Below the pieces are notes generated by a model. The model searched no databases. It was not told the DNA's origin and worked only from the letters and a program-made list of their open reading frames with translations. Position numbers and translations under genes: made by a program. 64,000 nucleotides of DNA from Dokdonella immobilis (lineage in GTDB: Bacteria > Pseudomonadota > Gammaproteobacteria > Xanthomonadales > Rhodanobacteraceae): NCBI RefSeq assembly GCF_900115085.1, contig NZ_FOVF01000003.1, positions 1 through 64,000 on the forward strand. Direction: 5' to 3'. This document shows, in pieces, positions 28,917-37,695 of the stretch. The stretch's first letter is position 1; every line of letters begins with the position of its first letter.

Positions 28917-29783
28917 ATGCGAACCTTCCTTCGATCTGACCTGAGTCTCGCCTCGCTGGCCGTCATGCTGCTGGGCCTGGCCTGGATGACGGCCGCGCGT
29001 GCCGACGAGCCGATGCCGGCCAATCTGACCTTGCGCGTTCCGTCGGCGCTGCTGGCGGAAACGCGCGTCGTCAATGTCTACGTGCCACCGGGCTACGACA
29101 GCAAGGCGGATCGGCGCTATCCGGTCCTGTACATGCTCGATGGCGGCGAGAAAGAGGACTTCCCGCATCTGGTCGAGGCCCTCGATGCGCTGATCAAATC
29201 AGCAGACATTCCGCCGATGCTGCTGGTCGGCATCGAGAACACCGAGCGTCGGCGCGACCTGACCGGACCCACCGATATCGCCTCGGACCGCGAAATCGCA
29301 GCGGTGGTTGGCGGGTCGGCCACGTTTCGCGCCTTCATAGAGCGCGAACTGATGCCCCTGATCGGAACTTTTTACAAGGTGTCCGAAGAGCGCTCGATCA
29401 TCGGCGAATCACTGGCCGGATTGTTCGTCATCGAGACGCTATTCGTACAGCCGGGCCTGTTCAACACCTATATCGCGCTCGACCCAAGCCTTTGGTGGAA
29501 TGCCGAACAATGGTGGCGCGAGGCGGGAAGCCGACTCAAGGCGAATGCCGGATTGCAGGCGCGCCTGATCCTCGCCGCCGCAGGCGACAGCGGCAACTCG
29601 GCCGCCCACCTGGTCGACGCGCTGTGTCGCAACCCGCTGCCCGGCCTGCACTGGACCCATGCGCCGCACCCCGAGCTGCGCCACGCGACCATCTTCCGTG
29701 GCCTCGAGCGCGACGTGCTGAGACAGGCGTTTTCCGGCGATGCGCTGGCCGAACCGGATTGTTCCGCGGCACGCGCGGACTAA
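28917..29783 (+). CDS. Secreted alpha/beta-hydrolase, esterase D/enterochelin esterase-like (288 aa)
   Basis: A signal peptide (residues 1-29, ending TAARA) is followed by an esterase fold of the PF00756 type. Visible landmarks are VVNVYVPPGYDSKADRRYPV, YMLDGGEKEDF and a nucleophile elbow GESLAG. Lysozyme-like or siderophore substrates are both known for the family, and nothing here distinguishes them. The C-terminal HATIFRGL provides a likely catalytic His. It is a periplasmic enzyme, probably the first gene of a rightward run that leads to the peroxiredoxin and glutaminase genes. Confidence 0.82.
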   Translation: MRTFLRSDLSLASLAVMLLGLAWMTAARADEPMPANLTLRVPSALLAETRVVNVYVPPGYDSKADRRYPVLYMLDGGEKEDFPHLVEALDALIKSADIPPMLLVGIENTERRRDLTGPTDIASDREIAAVVGGSATFRAFIERELMPLIGTFYKVSEERSIIGESLAGLFVIETLFVQPGLFNTYIALDPSLWWNAEQWWREAGSRLKANAGLQARLILAAAGDSGNSAAHLVDALCRNPLPGLHWTHAPHPELRHATIFRGLERDVLRQAFSGDALAEPDCSAARAD

Positions 29784-29902
29784 ACGACCGCAAGCAGCAA
29801 GGGCCATTGCGCGCCCGAGCACACGGATCGCCCAGGCTGTGTGAAAGAAATCTCGCTGTTGTCCCGTCCTTGACCGGGATCGGACTGAAATGGGAGATCC
29901 AT

Positions 29903-30550
29903 GTGCTTAGAGTCTTGTTGGTGACAGTGGTACTGATGGCGGCGTCTGCATCGGCCGCAGCGGTTGAACTTGCCGCGTCGGCCGAGCAGGTGCGTCCCCT
30001 TTTGCTCGGCTCGAAGATGCCGGAGGTTGCGTTGCGCACCATCGATGGCAAGCAGACGAGCTTGCGCACGCAGGTCGATGGCAAGCCCGCGATCCTGGTC
30101 TTCTACCGCGGGGGCTGGTGTCCCTACTGCAATCTGCAACTCAGCGACTTGCGCCTGATCGTCAAGGACGTCGAGGCGCTGGGCTACCGGCTCATCGCGA
30201 TCAGTCCCGATCGACCGGAGGAACTCTCGCGAACGATGAGCAAGGACAAGCTCGACTACATCCTGCTCTCCGACAGCAAGGCCGAGGCGCTGGCCGCGTT
30301 CGGCATCGGCTTTCGCGTCGACGATGCGACCCTCGAGAAGTATCACGGTTACGGTATCGACCTCGAAAAGGCTTCCGGCGAAGGACACCATGCCTTGCCG
30401 GTGCCCTCGGTCTTCATCGTCGATGCGCAAGGCATTCTTCAATTTTCCTACAGCCATCCGGACTACACGGTTCGCGTGCCGGGATCGGTCGTGCTTGCGG
30501 CGGCCAAGGCGATCGCGGGGCGCAAACAGTACCTGAAGCCGGAAAGCTGA
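29903..30550 (+). CDS. Periplasmic peroxiredoxin-like AhpC/TSA protein (215 aa)
   Basis: A cleavable signal peptide (LLVTVVLMAASASAAAV) leads to a thioredoxin-fold domain with the motif YRGGWCPYCNLQLSD, where two cysteines form a CxxC as in the PRX-like2 group. The following DRPEELSRTMSKDKLDY and PVPSVFIVDAQGILQF segments complete the fold. It probably reduces peroxides or disulphides in the periplasm. The start is a GTG at 29903 with GGGAG about 6 bases before it; no ATG fits. It precedes glutaminase by 65 bases. Confidence 0.85.
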   Translation: MLRVLLVTVVLMAASASAAAVELAASAEQVRPLLLGSKMPEVALRTIDGKQTSLRTQVDGKPAILVFYRGGWCPYCNLQLSDLRLIVKDVEALGYRLIAISPDRPEELSRTMSKDKLDYILLSDSKAEALAAFGIGFRVDDATLEKYHGYGIDLEKASGEGHHALPVPSVFIVDAQGILQFSYSHPDYTVRVPGSVVLAAAKAIAGRKQYLKPES

Positions 30551-30615
30551 ACCGCGGGGCCGGATACTGCTCGCGGGCGTTGGGACGATGCACCTGCGCA
30601 TGCGAACATGGCCCC

Positions 30616-31569
30616 ATGAATCCCGAGGAAAACACCGCGGACCTCGTAGCCCGGTTCGATTTTGCCGCCACGCTCGCCCGCATCGCCGAAGAGGTGCGGG
30701 ACCTGGTCGGCCAGGGCAAGGTGGCCGCCTACATCCCGCGCCTGGCCGAGGTTCCCGCGGATCGATTCGGCATGGCCGTGGCCACCCTGGACGGGCGCGT
30801 GTTCGAGGTCGGCGATGCGGCGACGCCGTTCTCGATCCAGAGCATCTCGAAGGTGTTCACGCTGACCCTGGCCCTGGAGGCCCTCGGCGGCGATCTCTGG
30901 AAGCGGGTCGGGCGCGAACCCTCGGGCAGTGCCTTCAATTCGCTGGTCCAGCTCGAGCGCGAGTCGGGCATCCCGCGCAATCCGCTGATCAACGCCGGCG
31001 CCCATGTAGTCGCCGACGTGATCCTTTCGAGCACGCCGACCGCGCAGGCCGATCTGCTCGAGTTCGTCCGTGCACGTGCCGACAATCGCGCCATCGTCAT
31101 GGACGAGGAGGTGGCCGCTTCGGAGCGCGATGCCGGCTTTCGCAATGCGGCCCTGGCCAATTTCATTCGCAGCTTCAGGAACCTCGACAACCCGGTCGAG
31201 CGCGTGCTCGATTTCTACTTCCATCAATGCGCGCTGCAGATGAGCTGCCTGGACCTGGCCCGAGCCTTTCTGTACCTGGCCAATCGCGGGCGCTGCCAGC
31301 GCAGCGGGCAGTCCGTGATCAGTGCCGAGCGGGCCAAGCGCATCAATGCACTGATGCTGACCTGCGGGACCTACGATGCGGCCGGTGAATTCGCCTTCCG
31401 CGTCGGCCTGCCGGCGAAAAGCGGCGTCGGGGGCGGCATCGTCGCCGTGGTGCCGAACGCCCTGACCCTCGCTGTCTGGTCGCCCGGGCTCGACGAAAAG
31501 GGCAACTCGCTGGCCGGGGCGGCGGCACTCGACCGCTTCACCGCGCTGACCGGTCTATCCATTTTCTGA
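30616..31569 (+). CDS. glsA: Glutaminase (317 aa)
   Basis: The serine-dependent glutaminase fold is clear: catalytic S-x-x-K (Ser76-Ile-Ser-Lys79 in PFSIQSISKVFTL), PRNPLINAGAHVV, the FRNLDNPVERVLDFYFHQ region and KSGVGGGIVAVVPN near the end. It converts glutamine to glutamate and ammonia in the cytoplasm. It is followed after 24 bases by an FNT transporter and then an APC permease, an arrangement like the ybaST acid-resistance pair. The released ammonia could buffer protons. Confidence 0.93.
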   Translation: MNPEENTADLVARFDFAATLARIAEEVRDLVGQGKVAAYIPRLAEVPADRFGMAVATLDGRVFEVGDAATPFSIQSISKVFTLTLALEALGGDLWKRVGREPSGSAFNSLVQLERESGIPRNPLINAGAHVVADVILSSTPTAQADLLEFVRARADNRAIVMDEEVAASERDAGFRNAALANFIRSFRNLDNPVERVLDFYFHQCALQMSCLDLARAFLYLANRGRCQRSGQSVISAERAKRINALMLTCGTYDAAGEFAFRVGLPAKSGVGGGIVAVVPNALTLAVWSPGLDEKGNSLAGAAALDRFTALTGLSIF

Positions 31570-31593
31570 GCTGCCTGCCGGGCAGGAATCTTC

Positions 31594-32472
31594 ATGTCGA
31601 CCAGAAAGCCAAGCACGAAGGGTCCGGGCCAAGCCGCAAAAGCGGAGACGGACGAAACGATCGGCGAATCCTTTGCCCTCTCTCCCGACGAGGCGAGCGA
31701 GGTCGAGGAGAGCCGGCCGCCACGCGTCCAGGTGCTGCACGAGACGATTCGCCGACAAGGCGAGGAGGAACTGCACCGGAGCGCGACAGCGCTCGCCTGG
31801 TCGGCGCTGGCAGCCGGGCTCTCGATGGGCTTCTCGATGCTCGCCCGGGCCCTTCTGCGCACGCACCTGCCGGAGGCGTCAGGCGGGTTCCTGATCGAGA
31901 ACTTCGGCTACACCATCGGCTTCCTGATCGTGATCCTCGCACGCCAGCAACTGTTCACCGAAAACACGATCACCGCGGTACTGCCGGTGATGACGGTGCC
32001 GAGCCTCGGCACGTTTGCCCGGCTGCTTCGGCTCTGGGGCATCGTGCTTGTCGGCAATCTCGTCGGTGTCGCGCTGTTCGCCTATGGCGTGCTGCACATG
32101 CAGGTGGTCGACGAGCCGGTCCGCACCAGCATCGCCGACCTGGGAACCGGGATCATGCACAACGTGCCGTGGCAGATGTTCACCAAGGGTATCGTCGCCG
32201 GCTGGCTGATCGCGACGATGGTCTGGCTGCTGCCGGGCGCCGGGACTTCCAGGGCACTGATCGTGCTGCTGGTCACCTATCTGGTCGGTATCGGCGGCTT
32301 TACCCACATCATCGTCGGCTCGACCGAAGTGCTCTACCTGGTCTTCCTGGGCCAGGCAACGTTTGCTTCCTATCTATTCGACTTCGCCTTGCCGACGCTG
32401 GCCGGGAACATCGTCGGCGGCAGCGTCATCTTCGCCCTCATCAGCCATGCCCAGGTGCGTAGTGATGATTGA
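31594..32472 (+). CDS. Formate/nitrite transporter family protein, YfdC-like (292 aa)
   Basis: A hydrophilic ~60-residue N-terminus precedes six membrane helices with the FNT pattern (ALAAGLSMGFSMLARALL, FTENTITAVLPVM, NVPWQMFTKGIVAGWLIAT, FTHIIVGSTEVLYLVFLG). The pore asparagine/histidine region (GFTHIIVGSTE) fits the YfdC subgroup, whose cargo is not firmly known; FNT channels carry small weak acids or ammonium-like ions. An AGGA site lies ahead of the ATG. It lies between glutaminase and permease genes with gaps of 24 and 27 bases, so all three are probably one transcript. Confidence 0.88.
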   Translation: MSTRKPSTKGPGQAAKAETDETIGESFALSPDEASEVEESRPPRVQVLHETIRRQGEEELHRSATALAWSALAAGLSMGFSMLARALLRTHLPEASGGFLIENFGYTIGFLIVILARQQLFTENTITAVLPVMTVPSLGTFARLLRLWGIVLVGNLVGVALFAYGVLHMQVVDEPVRTSIADLGTGIMHNVPWQMFTKGIVAGWLIATMVWLLPGAGTSRALIVLLVTYLVGIGGFTHIIVGSTEVLYLVFLGQATFASYLFDFALPTLAGNIVGGSVIFALISHAQVRSDD

Positions 32473-32499
32473 TCCCTGCTTGTGCGAAGAGTCGAAGCC

Positions 32500-33781
32500 A
32501 TGAGTGGCGCCGGCGAAAAGATGAGTTTCAACGCCACCTGGTCGATGGCCGTCGGCGGCATGGTCGGCGGCGGCATCTTCTCGACCCTGGGTGTCGTCAT
32601 CGGCATTTCGGGTGAGCTTGCCTGGCTCAGTTTCGTCGTGGCCGGGCTGATCGCGCTGGCCGCCGGCTACAGCTACGTGGAATTTGACCAAACACTATGG
32701 CAAGGGCGGTGGCGCCTTCACCTTCCTGCGCCAGATCGGCGCCATGCAGTCGGCCGGTACGCTGGCCTGGATCCTGATCATCGGCTACGTGCTGACGAAT
32801 GCCGTCTATGCCTACACGTTCGGGCAATATCTGGCACACGTGTTCGATCTCGGACCTCTGTTCGCGCGCTCGGCCGCGGTCTCGATCATGGCCGTGTTCA
32901 TCGGGCTCAACCTGCGCAGCATCGGCCAGTCCAGCACGGTCGAGATCGTCCTGGTCTGGTTCAAGATGGCGGTGCTGGTCGGTCTGGCGATCTACGGCCT
33001 CAGCCAATGGGACCCGCCGATGATGGCGCGCGGCGCGCCCGATGCGGGCATCGCCACGGCGCTGTTCGGCGCGGCCGCTGTGTTCATGGCCTATGAAGGC
33101 TTCCAGTTGCTCGCCTACGACTACGAGGACATCGAAAATCCGGGCCAGACTTTGCCGAGGGCCGTGCTATCGGCCATTGCCGTCGTCATCGTCGTCTACG
33201 TCATGGTCGCGATCGGCACGCCGATGCTGATCGGCGCCGATGGCGTCATCAACAACCAGGAGGTGGCCCTGGCCCTGGCTGGCGAAAAGGCCTTCGGTAC
33301 CGCGGGCCTGGTCATCGTGACCGTAGCCGCCGCGTTTTCGACCGGTTCGGCGATCAACTCCACGCTGTTCGCCACCGCGCGACTGGCCCGCGAAGTGACC
33401 CGGAAGGGCCAGCTTCCGCAGTCGGTCGACCATGAGAACCGCTTCGGCATTCCCGATCGCGCCGTGATCACGCTCGGTGTGCTGGCGGCGGCGTTCGCCG
33501 CGATCGGTACCCTGTCCGGACTGGTCGAAGCGGCAAGCCTGGCCTTCCTGTGCACGTTTTCGATCGTCTGCGCGCTGGCCTTTCATGCCCGGGCCGGCTG
33601 GCGCATCGTGACCGGCAGCGGTGCCCTGGCCAGCGCGGCCGCGGCGCTGGCCCTGGTCGACCGCCTGTGGCGGACGACGCCGACTGCCCTGGTCCTGTTC
33701 GGCGTCCTGCTCGTGGTCGCCGTGTTTGCGCGCCCCTGGCTGTTGCGTCATGCAAAAACCCGGGTGCCGAGCGAGGATTGA
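32500..33781 (+). pseudogene. APC-superfamily amino acid permease interrupted by a one-base frameshift
   Basis: The first frame encodes the start of an APC transporter (SFNATWSMAVGGMVGGGIFS with the family's GGGIF motif, then ALAAGYSYVEF). At about 32,682 an extra T in a TTT run (GAATTTGACC) moves the sense frame. It continues as LTKHYGKGGGAFTFLRQIGA through about ten more helices to 33781. Removing one T would give a normal ~426-residue permease. Glutamine, glutamate or a related amino acid is a reasonable cargo, given the glutaminase upstream. The break may be real or a homopolymer sequencing error. Confidence 0.85.
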
Positions 33782-33802
33782 TCGGCGCGCGACTGCCAGC
33801 AC

Positions 33803-34924
33803 CTACGCGGCAAGGGCGGGCAGGGCGACTTCGAGGATCTCGCAGGCCGACGAGGACTCAAGTCGACCCTCCCAGCGCGCTGGCAGCACGCAGGCGTCGT
33901 CGCTGCCCAGTTCAATCGTTTCGCCTGCGACCGGGCCGAGCTCAAGCCGTCCGGACAGCACGAAGAGAAAATGCACCGGAGCGGCGGCCATCGGCATGCC
34001 GGCCGGCTTGCCAGGCGATCCGTGCAGTCTCAATACCCGCACGCTCGCCATGCCGTTCGTGGCATCCGCGATACCCGTGTCGGCAAACCGCAGCGCGCCC
34101 TGCGCGGACGATTGCCAGAGCGCTTCCGAGGCGACGTGGCGGACGAAGCGCTGGCCGCCGAAGCGTCGTTTGCCGTCGACCTGCGGTGTGGGCAGTGCGA
34201 GTTCATGGTCGCGCCAGGTTTCATGTTGCGCGGGACTGCCGACTTCGATGACCTCGAGTCCCGCCGACGATTCCAGCACGCGGTGGCGGATCGTCGGCGG
34301 CTGCAGCACGCAGTCCCCGGGGCGCAGGACGAACGGCGCTCCCTGGTCCTCGTAAACGACGCGGACCCAGCCGCGCCGGCAGTAGATCAGCTGCACGCCG
34401 ACTTCATGGAAATGCACGTAGTCGGGGACGGGACCGCCTTCGGGGATGCGTATATGCGAAGCGATGACGTGGCCATCGACGCGGCCCGGAATCAGGTCGC
34501 GGTATTGCATGCCAGCACGGCCCGTGACCCAGGCCGACGCGCTGTCGGCCCGGCGCAGCAGGAATTCGCGCGATTCGGCGGGCGCCGCGACCGCCTGTTT
34601 TGGCTGTTGCCAGGCGATGCGCAAGCCGCCGGGCGCCGACGCGGGCAGATCGGCGGTCGCTATCGAGCCTCGCAGCGCGACGGGCAGGCGCAGTTCGGGC
34701 ATCGGCGGCTTCCCTTCGTCGCGCGTCGCCGATTGCAGGCGCAGGCTGATGCCGTGGCCGGAGATCACGGCGACGGTCGGCGCGTCGGCGGGCATGGTCA
34801 TGTCGAGTCGAAAGCCGAGCGTGTCGACGTAGAACGCGACAGCGGCATCGAGATCGCCGCAGGCGAGGACCAGTTCGGCACCCAGGCTGCGATCAGCGGG
34901 GCAGGAGCCAGCGGAATCTTTCAT
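33803..34924 (-). CDS. Fusion of a VOC (glyoxalase-like) domain and a bicupin (373 aa)
   Basis: Residues ~15-110 form a VOC domain (GAELVLACGDLDAAVAFYVD, TLGFRLDMTMP, GHGISLRLQ). Residues ~150-260 form a first cupin with metal ligands in DYVHFHEVGVQLIYCRRGWV and LRPGDCVLQPPTIRHRV. Residues ~290-370 form a second, weaker cupin (HFLFVLSGRLELGPV, LGSDDACVLPA). The reaction is unknown. Bicupins are often dioxygenases or isomerases, and the HxH...E...H pattern seems intact only in the first. The ATG at 34924 is the start of the recognisable domain. It converges with the permease gene. Confidence 0.8.
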   Translation of the reverse strand: MKDSAGSCPADRSLGAELVLACGDLDAAVAFYVDTLGFRLDMTMPADAPTVAVISGHGISLRLQSATRDEGKPPMPELRLPVALRGSIATADLPASAPGGLRIAWQQPKQAVAAPAESREFLLRRADSASAWVTGRAGMQYRDLIPGRVDGHVIASHIRIPEGGPVPDYVHFHEVGVQLIYCRRGWVRVVYEDQGAPFVLRPGDCVLQPPTIRHRVLESSAGLEVIEVGSPAQHETWRDHELALPTPQVDGKRRFGGQRFVRHVASEALWQSSAQGALRFADTGIADATNGMASVRVLRLHGSPGKPAGMPMAAAPVHFLFVLSGRLELGPVAGETIELGSDDACVLPARWEGRLESSSACEILEVALPALAA

Positions 34925-35332
34925 GCGGAGTCGTCGGATCAGGCTGTCCGGACAGTATGCCGATTCGCCCGGCGATGCGTGGCGCGGTCGCACCGATACC
35001 CCGCGCGATCGCTGCGAGGTGACGCATCGCATGCCGCGCGGATTGATCTTCGGCGCGGCTGTCCGGACCATGGAGCGGCTCCGGCGGCCGCTGCCACAAG
35101 GATTCGGGCGGCAGGATCCGGCCTCCGATCGCCGCCGCGATGCGGCGCTGCAGCACAAGTCCAATGGGATTCTGGAGCTGTTTGAGAGCCAAACTGAGTG
35201 GGACAATAGCGCTTATATATCATATGGATAGCACTCTATTTTCGTGTGCTTTCGAGATCGTGACTCACCGTGCTTGCCTTGACGTCGCCACGACAAGCGT
35301 CCAGTGTGAAAGCGCATCCTCAGGGAGATTTC
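34925..35332. other. Intergenic region with an AT-rich patch upstream of the ATP-grasp operon
   Basis: The 408 bases between the divergent bicupin and ATP-grasp genes hold no recognisable gene. An AT-rich patch at 35204-35240, with TATATATCATATGGATA, stands out from the GC-rich surroundings and probably contains the rightward promoter. I cannot assign -35 and -10 boxes with confidence. Confidence 0.45.
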
Positions 35333-36754
35333 ATGTCAGAGCCCGCCACGGTTTTCGACGAAATGGGTTGGCCCGACCAGATCCGGCCACCGTATGCGCT
35401 GGTCGATGCCTGGCTGAAATCGGTGCCTGCCGAGCAGCTCGCCCTCAAGCGCCGCGAGGCCGAAGTGCTGTTCCGGCGCATCGGCATCACCTTCGCCGTC
35501 TATACCGAGGGCGGTGACCCGGAACGGCTGATTCCTTTCGATCTGATTCCACGGGTGATGGCCCAGGCCGAGTGGCAGAGCCTGCGCAAGGGCCTGGAGC
35601 AGCGCGTGCGCGCCCTGAATGCCTTCATCCACGACGTCTACCACGATCGCGAGATCCTCAAGGCCGGCCGGATCCCCGAGCGCCTGGTCCTCAACAACCC
35701 GCAGTTCCGCCCCGAAATGGTCGGCCTGGACCTGCCGCACAACGTCTACACGCACATTGCCGGGATCGACATGGTGCGCACCGGCCCGGACGAGTACTAC
35801 GTGCTCGAGGACAACTGCCGGACCCCGTCCGGCGTTTCCTACATGGTCGAGAATCGCGAAGTCATGATGCGGCTGTTCCCGGAGCTGTTCCGTCGCGCCG
35901 GCGTCGCCCCGGTGGCGCACTACGGCGACGAACTGCTCGAAACCCTGCGCTCGGTCGCCCCGCCGAACTGCCAGGGTGAGCCGACCGTCGTGCTGCTGAC
36001 CCCGGGCATCCACAACAGCGCCTACTACGAGCACGCCTTCCTCGCCGACGAGATGGGCATCGACCTGGTCGAGGGCGCCGACCTGCTGGTAAGGAATGAA
36101 ATCTGCTACATGCGCAGCACCAGCGGCCTGACCCGGGTCGATGTGATCTACCGGCGCATCGACGACGACTACATCGACCCGCTCGTGTTTCGACCCGAAT
36201 CGATGCTCGGCGCGCCCGGCCTGCACTTCGCCACGCGCGCCGGCAACCTGACCCTGGCCAACGCGATCGGCGCCGGCATCGCCGACGACAAGGCGGTGTA
36301 CATCCACGTACCGGAAATGGTGCGCTTCTATCTCGGCGAGGAACCGCTGCTGCAGAACGTGCCGACCCACGACTGCAGCAAGCCCGACGACCTCGCCTAC
36401 ACCCTGGCCCACATCGACCAGCTCGTGGTCAAGGCCGTGCATGGATCGGGCGGCTACGGCATGCTGGTCGGTCCGCATGCGAGCAAGGCCGAGATCGAGA
36501 CCTTCGTCGCCCAGCTCAAGGCGCGGCCACATGACTACGTGGCCCAGCCCACGCTGGCCCTGTCGACCGTGCCGACCTTCGTCGAATCCGGCATCGCGCC
36601 GAGGCACGTCGACCTGCGTCCCTTCGTGCTCAGTGGCGAGCAGATCCGGATCGTCCCGGGCGGCCTGACCCGGGTCGCATTGCGCGATGGTTCGCTGGTG
36701 GTCAATTCATCACAGGGGGGTGGCACCAAGGACACCTGGGTGCTGGAACGCTGA
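35333..36754 (+). CDS. Circularly permuted ATP-grasp protein (DUF404/DUF407 type, 473 aa)
   Basis: The sequence matches the circularly permuted ATP-grasp family: RLIPFDLIPRVMAQAEW near the N-terminus, the HNVYTHIAGIDMVR and YYVLEDNCRTPSGVSYM core, and KAVHGSGGYGMLVGP nearer the C-terminus as the ATP-binding loop. Such enzymes are predicted peptide or amide ligases that use ATP to join an amino group to a carboxylate. The product is not known. GGGAG precedes the ATG at 35333. Its stop overlaps the next gene's start by one base (TGATG). Confidence 0.9.
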   Translation: MSEPATVFDEMGWPDQIRPPYALVDAWLKSVPAEQLALKRREAEVLFRRIGITFAVYTEGGDPERLIPFDLIPRVMAQAEWQSLRKGLEQRVRALNAFIHDVYHDREILKAGRIPERLVLNNPQFRPEMVGLDLPHNVYTHIAGIDMVRTGPDEYYVLEDNCRTPSGVSYMVENREVMMRLFPELFRRAGVAPVAHYGDELLETLRSVAPPNCQGEPTVVLLTPGIHNSAYYEHAFLADEMGIDLVEGADLLVRNEICYMRSTSGLTRVDVIYRRIDDDYIDPLVFRPESMLGAPGLHFATRAGNLTLANAIGAGIADDKAVYIHVPEMVRFYLGEEPLLQNVPTHDCSKPDDLAYTLAHIDQLVVKAVHGSGGYGMLVGPHASKAEIETFVAQLKARPHDYVAQPTLALSTVPTFVESGIAPRHVDLRPFVLSGEQIRIVPGGLTRVALRDGSLVVNSSQGGGTKDTWVLER

Positions 36755-37695
36755 TGCTTGCCCGTACCGCTTCCAATCTGTTCTGGCTGGCCCGCTATAT
36801 GGAGCGCGCCGACTACCTGGCGCGGCTGCTCCAGGTTGCAGGCCACATGAGCGCCGTACGCGTCGACGCGGACGGCAACAGCGAATGGGAATCGGCGATC
36901 GCCGCGGCCGGTTGCCACGAGGAGTTCTTCGGCAAGCACGAAGCGGCCACTGCCGGGAGCGTGATCGACTATCTCGCTTTCGATCGCGGCAATCCTTCTT
37001 CGATCTGCAACTGCATCGAGACCTCGCGTCGCAACGCGCGGGCCGTGCGCACCGCGCTGACCAGCGACATGTGGGAAGCGGTCAACACGAGCTGGATGGA
37101 ACTGCGCGATTTCGAATCCTCGGAAATGAACGAGGATCGCCTGACCGAATTCCTCGACTGGGTCAAGGCGCGCACCAGCCTCGTCCACGGCGTCTATGCA
37201 AACACGATGTTGCGCCGCGACGGTTTCCATTTCACCCGTATCGGCCAGTTCCTCGAGCGCGCCGACAACACGGCGCGACTGCTCGACGTGAAGTACCACG
37301 TGCGCCTGCCGACCGTGCAGGATGTCGGCGGCGTGGTCGACTACTACCAGTGGCTGGCGGTGCTGCGCGTGGTCGGTGCCCGGCGCGCCTATCGGGTCCT
37401 GTTCAAGGGCCACGTCGAGCCGGCCCAGGTTGCCGAACTGCTGATCCTGCGGCCCGAGTTTCCGCGCTCGCTGGTGTTCTGCTTCGAGCAGATCTGCCTC
37501 AACCTCGACGCCATCGAGAGCCACGACCCGCGCCTGAGTTCGGAGTGCAAGCGCATCGCGCATTCGCAATACGCGGCGCTGCGGTTCGGACAGATCGAGC
37601 CGATCATCGAACAGGGACTGCACGAATTCCTCAGCGAACTGGTCGACCGATGCGGCCTGCTCGGCGCCGAGATCGCCCGCGGCCACCTGTTCTGA
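36754..37695 (+). CDS. Alpha-E domain protein (DUF403, 313 aa)
   Basis: The protein begins LARTASNLFWLARYMERADY, the hallmark of the alpha-E family, and continues as an all-helical protein (RNARAVRTALTSDMWEAVN, RIGQFLERADNTARLLDVKY). The repeated E-R-A-D motif appears twice, consistent with an internal duplication. The family is found only with permuted ATP-grasp and transglutaminase-like genes and is thought to support the ligase reaction, but its role is unproven. It shares one base with each neighbouring gene, so all three are translationally coupled. Confidence 0.9.
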   Translation: MLARTASNLFWLARYMERADYLARLLQVAGHMSAVRVDADGNSEWESAIAAAGCHEEFFGKHEAATAGSVIDYLAFDRGNPSSICNCIETSRRNARAVRTALTSDMWEAVNTSWMELRDFESSEMNEDRLTEFLDWVKARTSLVHGVYANTMLRRDGFHFTRIGQFLERADNTARLLDVKYHVRLPTVQDVGGVVDYYQWLAVLRVVGARRAYRVLFKGHVEPAQVAELLILRPEFPRSLVFCFEQICLNLDAIESHDPRLSSECKRIAHSQYAALRFGQIEPIIEQGLHEFLSELVDRCGLLGAEIARGHLF

